A stretch of DNA of 64,000 nt from Lasiosphaeria ovina (lineage: Eukaryota > Ascomycota > Sordariomycetes > Sordariales > Lasiosphaeriaceae), in assembly GCA_033439765.1 (NCBI GenBank), contig JAULSN010000004.1:3544001-3608000 (forward strand), read 5' to 3'. Below are positions 34,327-44,351 of this stretch, piece by piece; positions within the stretch are counted from its first letter, which is position 1; each line of letters opens with the position of its first letter. A program made the position numbers and the translations under genes. The notes beneath the pieces are model-generated. The model saw nothing but the letters and a program-made list of their open reading frames with translations. It had not been told where the DNA came from and did no database searches.

Positions 34327-35134
34327 ATGGGGCCCCCTCCCCTCGCCACAATTGTCGCATGTTCGGCGGAAGGTACGACAAATTCGCCCAGCATCCGAGT
34401 TCAATCCCGCGCGCCCGTCCTGAATCATCCCCCTCGCCCGTCCTGAATAACCCCTCTCGCCCCCTTCCCCCTTCCGTCAACATTTTCCTTTGCGCCGGGT
34501 TCGGTTTTGTTTAATTGGAAAGAAAATATCGTTGGATTCCGTTTGGCTCATATGTATCCCCCTTCTTACAGCTTCTAAAAACTTTGTCGAATGGTATTAC
34601 GCCTCGATCAATGACGGGAAGTCGGTCGTGCAAGGCTACGTGAACGCCAGCGAGCGGTACACGGTGGCAGGCCAACCGCCTGCCGATATTTGCATCAATG
34701 GGCGGGTGGTGGCAACTCCCGAGGAGTGGGACGCGCTGCTCGCGCAGCAGCGGCGTGCGGCCAACCCGACTGCGTCTGCCAACCCTTTCGCATCTACCGA
34801 CAAGGTCGACACCGTGCGCTACGAAGTAGCCAGCTACGACGTGCACGTCATCAATTCAGACTACCGTTTTGCGGCGCCCCCGGAGGTGCTCGTCGACTAC
34901 ACCATTACCAGCAACGGCGGCGCCAGAAGGAAAGCAGAGGGCAGTGTGCGCATCGTCATGATGCTGACTGTCTCGGGCACCGTCCACTTCACAGCAACCG
35001 ACGGTCGCCCGCTCGCGGAGCAGCACTTCCACGACGTCTTCATTCTCGTCCCCAATTGGGATGCCATCTTGCGCCACGGCTCCAAGGCAACGCGGAGATA
35101 TATCGCGATTTCGCACACGTACCGTGCGTATTGA
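34327..35134 (+). CDS. MTR2: mRNA export factor MTR2 (NTF2-like)
   Basis: Two exons, 34327-34372 and 34572-35134, joined in phase 1, about 202 residues. Seen: after a short N-terminus (MGPPPLATIVACSAEASK) comes the NTF2-fold opening NFVEWYYASINDGKSVVQGY and VNASERYTVAGQPPADICIN, GRVVATPEEWDALLAQQRRA, then RYEVASYDVHVINSDY and GSVRIVMMLTVSGTVHFTAT, and FHDVFILVPNWDAIL. Family knowledge: Mtr2 forms a heterodimer with Mex67 (like NXT1 with NXF1) for nuclear export of mRNA and large ribosomal subunits. A long N-terminal ORF overlapping the exon in another frame is not coding. Confidence 0.88.
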
Positions 35135-36431
35135 GAGGAGGGGGAACTATAGATGATGATGTGGTGCCATCCACAACATGTCCTACTTACGAGAGGCGAC
35201 AACGATGGATGGCCATACGAGATGGGCGCAAGAGATGGGTCATAAGAATGTCAGCAGGCCCAGGGTTTTGTCACGGCGGCGGAAGGGGCTTGTTTTCTTT
35301 TCTCATTTCATGTTACGAGCAATTATGGAGAGGGTGGCAGGGAATTGCTTGGGGTTCGTTCCACAGAGAGAACGACAGACCAAAGAGCGGGTGTGGGATC
35401 CACTCCGCCAGGTCTCATATGAGCATATTTCTTTTTTTTCGAGTGAGGACTGCAGGAACGGCGTTTGGGGTGTTTCTCGTTTAGAGGGCCAGCATACTTG
35501 TCATCATTGGGAGGCAAGCATTTCCCTTTTCTTTACAAAACGAACTTCTTCTGTCTCTTAGAGAATCATATAAGGCGCAAAAAAATGAGCCAACACTATG
35601 TAACAGTTTGACCGAATAACGAACCGAAAACCATTTTTATATACCCCCCCTTTTGCCCCTTTGCCACTTTTTCACACCTCCCTGCCTATTCTAAATGTCG
35701 CACGTGTGAAGTAGCTTCCCGTGATTCCTGTCAGATACTAAGCAAAGGGACCTCGGGACAACTATCTACATGCCCCTATTTCTGCTCCTTCTTCGTACCT
35801 CCTTACCTACTTTACTTACGAATTGTCAACTGACCGTGTGAAGTGGTTCCCTGTGATCCCTGTCGGATATGAAAGCATTGCGACTTTGGAAACCTAACTA
35901 CCAGCTCTCTTTTCAAATTTCTCATGTATAAACACCGAGAGTAGAATGAGGCGGTATTTCTTCCCCCCTATAGACGTGTCTGTACAAGAGCCGACAAGAT
36001 TTGTCTAGTCCGATACTCCGAGTAGATTCCGTCCCCTTTTGATGTTTTGTATCTCCTTTTTCGTTTTCTTCTTCTTGTTCCCGACGCCGCCCGAACAATA
36101 TCCCACTTTTCCATACCTAGCTCCCGATCAGTCTCGACATCTCTCTCTCTCTCTGGAATCAATCAAAATACAGATAAGCTAGGCACCCAGCATATCCCCA
36201 TTACTGTGTTACGCCTAGGCATGTGCTTTGCTTCGTATTTGTTTGCTCTTCCTTCTCCAGGCATGTCCCTTTGATGGAGTTAACCGACGAGCAAGACCCC
36301 AGGCAGGCTACTTGAACTTTGCCCCTCCCATTCCCACTATCCTCTCCGTCACGAGACCAGCTATAAATACTTCACTGGATTTTTATTTTATTTATTTCAT
36401 GTTTACCTTTGTACATACCTACCTACGTTCT
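35135..36431. other. Intergenic spacer between convergent genes
   Basis: No gene supported. It holds two copies of a GTGTGAAGT(A/G)G(C/T)TTCC-type block (near 35703 and 35837) and AT-rich tracts. Confidence 0.5.
35690..35885. repeat. Diverged direct repeat, about 135 bases apart
   Basis: The block CGTGTGAAGTGGTTCCCTGT plus GATCCCTGTCGGATA near 35837 repeats that at 35703 (GTGTGAAGTAGCTTCCCGTG plus ATTCCTGTCAGATA). Flanking pyrimidine-rich text is also loosely alike. All the differences in the core are transitions. Confidence 0.65.
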
Positions 36432-38262
36432 TCATGCCGCCACTGCTGCGGCTACCCCTGCTTCCGTTCCTCCAGCAGCAGCGGCAGGAGACTCGAGGCA
36501 CTTGCGCCGCCACTCCCAGTAGCCGATGCGGATGCGATCCCACTTCTCACCGAGGCGCCTGAGGGCGAGGTCTGCCTTCTCCTTGTCGCCCTTCTCGGCG
36601 TATATCTCGGCGAGCAGGTCCAGCGCGTGGGTGCTGATGACGTCTTCCTTGTCGTCGACGCCGAGGTGGCGGACAAAGTCGGCGACGAAGGGCTCGACGC
36701 TGCCCAGCTTGCGGCCGCCCTTGACCAGCACGCCGCGCAGGTAGTTCCAGGGGCTCTGGTTCTGCGGGGCCAGGTGGATCTTGTCCTGGGCGTACTGGAC
36801 CTCGCGGTCGACGATGGGGGTGGGCGCGGCCGGGTCCGGTTCCGTGGCGGCGGTGCCGGCGGTCGAGTGCGCCGGGTTCGAGAAGACCAGATAGAAGCGG
36901 TGGGACCAGGCCGAGTTGTTGCGCACGTCGTCCTTTATCATGGCCTCGATGGCGGCGAGCTCGGCCGCGCTGTCCCACAGCCCCAACTTGCCGACAAGGT
37001 ACGAGCGGTATGACCATACGTGGTAGTTCTTGGTGTCCTGCTCGAGGATGTCAGACAGGAAGGCCTGTTCCTGGGCGGCGAACGAGGCCACGGCCTCGGG
37101 CGACCCCGCGATGCTCGGATAGTAATTCTCCACCAGCAGGTGGCGGTGGTGCCAAATCTGGTAGTTCTTGAGGTGCTCGAGCGCCACCTTATTGAGCCAC
37201 GCCAGCTCGTCCACGAAGGGGAGCTTCAACGCAATGACGATGGACGCTCTGAACAGCCACACGGTGTAGTGTGACGAGTTCATGCCGATGATGTACTCGG
37301 TCAGCCGCAGGCAGCGCGGCGAGTACTCCTTGTTCTGCATCACGGCCCGGAGATAGGAGATTGCTTTGAGCCTTTGTTAGCCTTTGACTCACAACCAGTT
37401 GTATGGCCCGTCCCTAGGAGGACGAAAAGGGGACCAAGTACCTTCGGCGTAGTCTTCTGGGTACGAAATCGCCGCCAGCGACCCCTCGGGCTCCTCGTGC
37501 GGGATAGGCACAACGTCATCCCACTCTGGGTCCTGGGCGAGCTTGCCCGGCATCTTGTCTCCGTAGAGCTCCTTTCGCAGTGTCGCCATCTCGCGCCTCC
37601 TCTCGTGTTCCTCTTGGACCTCGCTGTCGGTTACCACGTCGGGATTCTGCTGATCTTCCAAGGCGATCCTTTTGGTCCTCTCACGGCGGTCTCTAAAGGC
37701 CTGGCTCGCGGCGGCAAGCACGGTCAGGGTGATGCGCTTGGCGGCGCGGTCGTCGAACTGAGCGGGGCTGTAGCTGCCAACGTCTCTCCCGTTGCGGTCG
37801 ACGCCCCACGGGTTAGAGACTAACTTCTTCTTGAGAACGCGCACCGGCAGGCTGGCGTCGTTCACATGGCGCCACAGCTCACGCTGCGACTTGGGGCCGA
37901 GGCGGCTGCGGGCGGCGGCGTCGGACCGGGCGAATCGGGCGCTGACCCAGCCGAACTGCTCAGCTTGCGACAGGCCGCTGAGACCGGCTTTTTGGCGTGC
38001 AGCTTCGTATGGCTGACACTCGTCGACCCGCCTCTGGCTGCGCTCGTTGATAGTCGCCGGTGGGGTGGTGTTGTTTGTAGCGGTCGAAGAGGCCGGTTGG
38101 GCAGCAGCGGTCAAGGAGGAAGAAGACGGTTTGGTTGCTGCATGACTGATGTTAGGACATAGTGTTCAAGACCAAACAGGCTGTTCCCCAGTTTCAACCA
38201 GGCAGCTTCTTCTTACTATCGGGTCCTTTCGGCTTCGGGGCCGCTTTGCCTTTGGGCGGCAT
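36432..38262 (-). CDS. RAM2: Protein farnesyl/geranylgeranyl transferase alpha subunit RAM2, N-terminally extended
   Basis: Three exons: 38262-38217, 38137-37442 and 37363-36432, about 557 residues, joins in phase 1. Seen: a first exon of basic text (MPPKGKAAPKPKGPD), a long extension to residue about 220, then the conserved start DPEWDDVVPIPHEEPEG, LRAVMQNKEYSPRCLRLTEY, MNSSHYTVWLFRASIVIAL, NYQIWHHRHLLVENY, NYHVWSYRSYLVGKLGL, NNSAWSHRFYLVFSN and NQSPWNYLRGVLVKGG: the Trp-centred PPTA repeats. Family knowledge: Ram2 pairs with Ram1 or Cdc43 to attach farnesyl or geranylgeranyl groups to CAAX proteins in the cytosol. Typical length is about 300-370, so this one has about 200 extra N-terminal residues in an unbroken frame. 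Confidence 0.9.
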
Positions 38263-38999
38263 TGTGGGATGATTGTGGGCGGATGGGGGGTTGGCGGGGG
38301 AGGGGGATTATTATACGGTAGGTATGTACTGTACGGCTGCACGCCAGAAATAATAATGGAACCTTGCTTAATGCTTGCCCGCCGTGATCTTTATCGCGGG
38401 GGGGGTGGGGGGGGGGTTGCACTCCAACAATCTTAAAGATTCGACAAAGATATCGGTAATCATCCCAACATCTCTCACTGCTTTGTTGCACACATCCATC
38501 TCCTGCCACAGGCAAGGGCAAAGTCCGGTTTGGGCAAAGCATGGATGGGTATAAGCTCGGGCGCGAATAAGTCCAGTCCAATCCAGTACTCTAAGGTTAC
38601 CTTGCCTACGTTCCCGAAAGGCACACAAGCCCAGGTAATAAGGTAGGACGCGCATGAGGATTAGGTAAGATAGGTAGGATAGGTAAGATAATTAGGTCGG
38701 TGCGGTTCCATTAATTGGCAGTATCCCCCGGGTACCGCAAGGTAAAGTATTCTAGATAAACACGCAGCTCACAGCCGCCATTATGTTGATATTTTCCATC
38801 GCCGTGCAGCCACGATTAAACCAAAAAAGTGCCCCCAATGAATGAAGCCAAGAACCCCAATCCAGACGACCAACTCCCGTTTTTCCGTGTTCCTCCTTTT
38901 TTTGCCAGCCACATTCCCCTATTGCCCCTGGCCTAGATTTCATCGCGAGGTTTAGGACGGCCGCCGTATGTTTGTTTTGTTTGCTCGTTCGTGGCAGGC
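38263..38999. other. Spacer between ERG12 stop and RAM2 start
   Basis: No gene supported. A GGTAGG/AGGTAA-rich tract lies near 38600-38700 and a G-run at about 38398-38415. Confidence 0.5.
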
Positions 39000-40666
39000 C
39001 TAGCTCGCAACTCTCCAGAACTTCCACCCTTCTCGCTCGCCCACTCCACCGTGAACGCCCACCAGTCGCTCGACGCCTTCGTTTCCCTCTGCCCTGAGGA
39101 ATTTTTCGAGGTCGATCTCCATGCCGCCCTCTTCGTCCTCGTCCATGCCATTCTTCAGAACGGCCGGCCAGAGAACCCCGACGCCGTCGCCGCCTACCGT
39201 CGTCTCAAACTTCTGGTATCCTTCCTCGTCCAGCCGCGCCTCGAGACGTTCGAGCTTCTCCCGAGGTACCCCAGGCCGGAGCAAGGTAATCGAGCAACCA
39301 CCGCCGCCGGCCCCTGTGAGCTTTGTCCATCCAATCCCCTCGTGATCCACCAGTTCGCGCACCCGCTCCAGCCGAGGATGTGACACCCCGAGCGACACCA
39401 ACAGGCCGTGGTTGATGGTCATAAGCTCGCCCACCCGCCGCAGGCACTCTTCGTTCTCCGTGTCAAAGTCATCCGCGTCCAGCAGCTCGGACGCGCTGCG
39501 CGTGACCTTGTCGACGGCGTCCAGGATGCATCCCACCAACTTCGGGTGCGCCTCCTTCAGACTGGACACCTTGCCCAACTGGGCTGACGTCGACTTGGCC
39601 GTCCTCGTGTCCACTAGGAGCAGCGGCAGCGTGGGGAAGTCCATAAGCGGACGCACTAGTGGTGGCTTGTTGTAGTCGGTTCTCTGAAACATGACCGCCT
39701 TGCCCTGCGTCGATACTGTGTTGTCGACACCCGACGGGTTTCCGTGAATGAACATCTCGTAGACAAAGGCCCAGCGGTTGATGCGTTCTATCTGAAGACG
39801 CGCCTCCTCCGAGGGCTGGTCGGGATGCGGACCCGACAGTGTCCTTAGCTGCAGCAGGAGCGCCGCCGACATGCAGACAGCAATGGTCGCGCTGCTACCC
39901 AGCCCAGCCCCTATCGGGATGGTGGACCGTAGCGTGTATTGGCATCCCGGAAACGACTGGGACCCGAGGGACAAGAACATGTACAGGAACGAGCCCGCCG
40001 TGTTTTGGTGCACTTTGCGCAACTCGCTGGGCTTGTCGCGGGAGAGATCGGCGAGTAATGGCTGTATCGCGGCGACCAGGTCGGGATCGAGTGCCGTGAC
40101 GAGGTCGTAGTAGTATTTCTTCTTGGACGGGTGCGAGAACTTCTCCCACGGCAGCTCGTCGATGTTCCACACATGGTTGAATTCAATGTCGGGGAACGTG
40201 AGCGTCACTGTTCGTTTCGACTTGGAGAGCGTGGTGACGAGAAGATACGATCGCAGCGAAATCGCCGCAGCTATCGCAGCCTGCGGAAGAGGTTGGACGG
40301 GTCAGTTACGGCTGCTGGGGAGGCAAGAAAATAAGGGGATGGCTGCGCGTCGGTGCTCACCTTGCCGTGCACAACAGCATGTTCTCCCGTCACAATCACC
40401 TTCCCCGGCGCAGAGACCATGAATGTTGGCATCATTGGACTTGACTTCTTGCGATCCATCTTTTTGCGTTGCGCTAGTTTGATGTCGTTACCATTGGCGT
40501 TGCTGACGGCGCCATTGTCATTGCCATTGACGGTGCCGCTGGAGCTGCCAGTGCCGTTGGTAGTACCATTCACGTTGGCAGTGCCATTGGTGTTGGCATT
40601 GGAATTGGTGTGACCATTGGCCTTGCCCAAGTCATCGACTCGGTTCGGGCCAAGTCGCTCCGTCAT
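39000..40666 (-). CDS. ERG12: Mevalonate kinase
   Basis: Two exons: 40666-40361 and 40280-39000, joined in phase 0, about 528 residues. Seen: a low-complexity Asn/Gly/Thr N-terminus (residues about 15-65), VSAPGKVIVTGEHAVVHGK with AAIAAAISLRSY over the splice, the ATP-binding IPIGAGLGSSATIAVCMS, the active-site region IHGNPSGVDNTVSTQGKAVM, and the C-terminal GHMP motif TKLTGAGGGGCSITLL. Family knowledge: phosphorylates mevalonate to 5-phosphomevalonate in sterol and isoprenoid synthesis; cytosolic, feedback-inhibited by farnesyl diphosphate in related enzymes. The start at 40666 is the first ATG in frame. The N-terminal repeat is longer than in yeast Erg12 and is probably disordered. Confidence 0.94.
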
Positions 40667-43600
40667 AGCGTCCTCTCTGTGCCGCAACTCCTGCTGAGGC
40701 CCTTGTTCCTGTTGCAGCCGTTGACCGAATGCAGATAGACCAAACCACAGGCACGCACAAAGGAGCAGAGAAAGAAAGGCGAGAATCGAATCCGATATGA
40801 GAGAGCGTGGGTGTGTCTGTGCTTTTTAGTGCGCTGCTGTCGGCTGGACTGGACCTAGGTTTCCAAGAGTGCGATCGGAAATAGCAAATCGGAAGGATGG
40901 CGACCGCAATGAGGTGGTCTGCTGACTTGTTAAGTCGGGAGAGCGTTCTCTCGATGCGGTTTCGCGTCTCAATGGCCCGCCACAGGGGGGAAAAAAAAGC
41001 AAGGACGTCAGGGGCTACGTCGAGACTCGAGAGAGAACCTGGAACTACCGGAATCGGAAGCTTGCGCTGCAGGCACCGCGGATTGATGGTTAGCTGCGAG
41101 GGCACTAAGATGATGACAAAACAACAAAAAAAAGTAACTGCGCAGGTCAGGTCACGAGCATTAAACACAAGGTGACTAAAACGAGGTGCGAGATATAACG
41201 TGCGGCTACTACAACAAGAGCGTGTTGAAAGGGACTGGGAAGGAGGGGAGGAGGGAGCCAGCCGGCTTGAAATGAGGGTTGAGCCACGGGAAGATTATAA
41301 GTCAGCTGTGCTGGCGTTCGTCACCAGACAGTACATACGCCAGGCGGGATACGAAATACCTAATGGAAGGTAAGGTAACGGATTGCAGTTGCGCGACAGA
41401 AGACGGGTATCGGGATGCCCCTTTACAATTTTTATCCGCACTTCGTGGAACAGCGATAAATTAGCTAGCCAAAATTCCCACGCGAAGGGGGCAACTCGTG
41501 GCACCCATTCCAGATTCTGGATCGCTGGAGCTGGCGACATGGATGGGTGGGAGGGGGGGGAGGTGTGGCCTGGGGCCGCGCAACACAACTTCTTCAGGGG
41601 TCCTGCCCAAAATTCGGGGCTTCACAAGTCCATAGCCAGGAAGGCGACTTTGAATCTGAAAAATAAAAGACATTATTAGAAACTGCTTGATAAGACTTTA
41701 CTACCCCTTTTTGAATTACGATTATGAGTCGCTGTTTCGTAGCATGGACGAGTTAAATCGTTGCGCTCTGCCAATCAGATTGCAGCCCTACGAAGAAGGG
41801 GGGCTCAGGAACCAAGGAATCAAGACTCCAAAACAAAGTCAAAGACTGTAACACTGCGGGTTGATTCTCTTGCCTCCCCCCTACATGGTCACAGACCTTG
41901 TATTCCCCTATTTGCGTCCTCTGCCCTCTCCTTAGGTCCCTTGAGGCAGGAAGAGGCGGAAAACTTGAATTGAGACTATGCAAGTAAGACTTGTCCGCAG
42001 AGACTTGGAGCTTCCCGAGCGACATGATTGACAGGGGGTCGGATCCACGTTGGGATTCTTCATCCCCAATGGGAGCGCTCTGATTGGGTAATCAGGATGG
42101 ATTCCAGCGAGCTGGCCACAGGAACAGGCTAGAGCTTGGAAAGCTGGGAGAGCAGGGGGTGGTACTGTAGTAATCACACCTTGATCTCTTGGCGGCCAGT
42201 GAATGAATTAAAAGGTTTGGATCAAATCACGCCGATTGATGGCCAGCAAATCAAGAGTATCAAGAGCTCCAGGGTCATTTCTATACGTCGTTAATCCATA
42301 TATTTCCCATGTACCCAAACCACTTCCCCGCTTTCCCCCTCTCTTCGAAAGCATTGTCGCCGTCGAGTCATGTGCAGATAAGCCCGATAATTGAGATGGA
42401 TGCGTCCATGCAAGAGACAGAAAGAGGGGTGGGTGCTTAGACAACTAGCAACTCGTCCGGCCAGCGATATCTGGTGCGGTAAAGCTGGAAGTGACATTCT
42501 TATCTTACACTGTCTGCGCTGTACGGGGCGTTCAAATTACGATATGAGTGACTTACACTCATCGTCATAAGCCATTTCACTTTTGTGATATATCTAACTG
42601 TGGAAGTCGCTACTAGAGTAGACGAAATATTACACCCATCGTCATATGCCATGATAATACCCAAAGAGACACCTATTAAAACAGAACGAAGCAGGTACAA
42701 CTTTGTCTATCCACTAAGAAATACCTTACCTTATACCAGTCTCTCCAATACGCCAATAATAAAGCTGTCTAACGTCTCGCTGGCCTTCTCGTGATACCGT
42801 ACTCACATAGTCAGCTTCGCAGACATGAAGTAGTATATAGTATCAACGGGGAGGCAGGAGAGACTATATGCTAACGACATGAACACCTGGTTACCCTCAC
42901 TGCCGGCAATTCGAGTATTTGCACCGATGAGTAGAAACCAGGCGGTATACAAGCCTCGACCTGTGTACTTGCAACCTGCTGAGTATCACAACCACCACCA
43001 CGGCGGCCCACGCAACTCGTCACATTTTGCAGAGACAGTATCACTGCTTAATCTTCGCTCTTCTCAACATCCCCGAGGCTTGAATTCTCGATCATGTCAC
43101 GCTACACTTTTGGACTCCAGCCGGCGCAGTTTGACTTGTCTCGGTCTGTGTTCTCGCGGCTAGCGGGGCGTAGAGAAGCACTCCGGGTCTGCGGCCTCGA
43201 AGATGTGTCGCTATACAAATGTCAGGTAGCTCGCTGCATGAAAGTGAGGGTATCTCAAGTACTGCAGGCGGTCCTCGTTGTGAGGCCCACACTTGGCCTC
43301 AGCTCACCTCCCCGTCGTCACATGGAAACAGAAGCCTTTGCCTTGGCAGTTTTCCCAGGAATGGATATGCGCCAGCCACAAATGATGCACACATGAGCCA
43401 GACAGGCACAGGCAAGTATGAAAATAGACGGGAGGGCAAGGGAAATTCGTGCGTGGAAAAGGGGTGTCTCTTTTCGTTGCAATTGGCTGGCCGATGAATG
43501 TGATTCGGGGTTTTTTTTTTGGTATTTGCCTGGGCGAGAGAAAGAAGAGCCTCGCAGAACCTACATCGCCATGAGCAACTCTGCACTTTGTCGGGCTTTG

Positions 43601-43815
43601 CGGCAGGCTCCTTTTCCACCCCACCCCTCCCAGCCGTGTCCCGCTCCGATTACCAAATTTCCCGAGACGCCCGTTGTGTTGTCATTGTGAGTACCAAGTT
43701 CAGTACCGACCGAACCCGCAAACCAAGCAAATGCACTTTCCCAATGCACAGCGTTTCTCATCCGTCGTCCACAACACCCCCCGTACCTTAATCGTTGCCT
43801 AGAACATCAAGCCGT
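40667..43815. other. Long intergenic region, 3.1 kb
   Basis: No gene supported. It includes the mevalonate kinase promoter at the left, an AT-rich stretch about 42540-42860 containing two copies of a CATCGTCAT(A/T).GCCAT word, and no recognisable protein in either strand. A 100-codon ORF at 43094-43396 has no family features. Confidence 0.45.
42554..42653. repeat. Short direct repeat in AT-rich island
   Basis: ACACTCATCGTCATAAGCCA at 42554 and ACACCCATCGTCATATGCCA at 42632 differ at two positions and lie 78 bases apart, possibly a remnant of an older element. Confidence 0.5.
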
Positions 43816-44351
43816 TTATGACGAAGCCTTGTTGGACTTGTTCTTCTTGGGGACGTCCTTGATTTGCAGGCCTGCAGGTCGTTGTTAGCTAGAGTCCTTC
43901 TCGGTTTCCAGGCCAGCCCCTTTCCCATGAAAGGCAATCCCCTGGCATCGAATTATAGAATGGGCATGCATACTGGGGGGAAGGCTCTGCTTCAGCTTCT
44001 CGGCTTTCTCAGAGTCCTTGAGCACCAGAGTGTACAGGTGTCTCTGGCAGCGGACCTTGAACTTGATCTGCTGGGTGTTCTTGTTCTTCTTGATCCGGGC
44101 AGCTGTGAGAGGGGTGGTAAAATTCCTGGTCAGATTCCGTTGCTCCTCGCACGCGCACCAAATGTTTCTCTCGGAGGGTAGAGGCGGTGGTGTGTCTGTT
44201 CGCGACTGTCAAAACGTACAAGAAGCGTCCTTCCGCCTGCAGATCTCGATGAACTGTTCACGCCAAATTTGTCAGTAAGAGAAAAAAGAGCGCAAGGACG
44301 GTATGTTTTCACTGCCCGTACCTTCTTGATGTCGGCGATTTCTTGAGGCAT
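43816..44351 (-). CDS. RPL38: 60S ribosomal protein L38 (eL38)
   Basis: Four exons: 44351-44322 (30 bases), 44253-44220 (34 bases), 44102-43974 and 43871-43816, giving 82 residues. Joins are phase 0, 1 and 1. Seen after splicing: [70 protein letters not shown] and a basic tail [11 protein letters not shown], which is the whole length of eL38. Family knowledge: a component of the large cytosolic ribosomal subunit. The two very short first exons mean that ORF-based finding misses it. The last two residues of exon 3 and first of exon 4 depend on the CTGCAG acceptor. Confidence 0.94.

Noticed and set aside
43094..43396. 100-codon ORF with ATG
   Set aside because: No intron signals, domain or coding pattern that I can recognise; spacer length makes chance ORFs expected.
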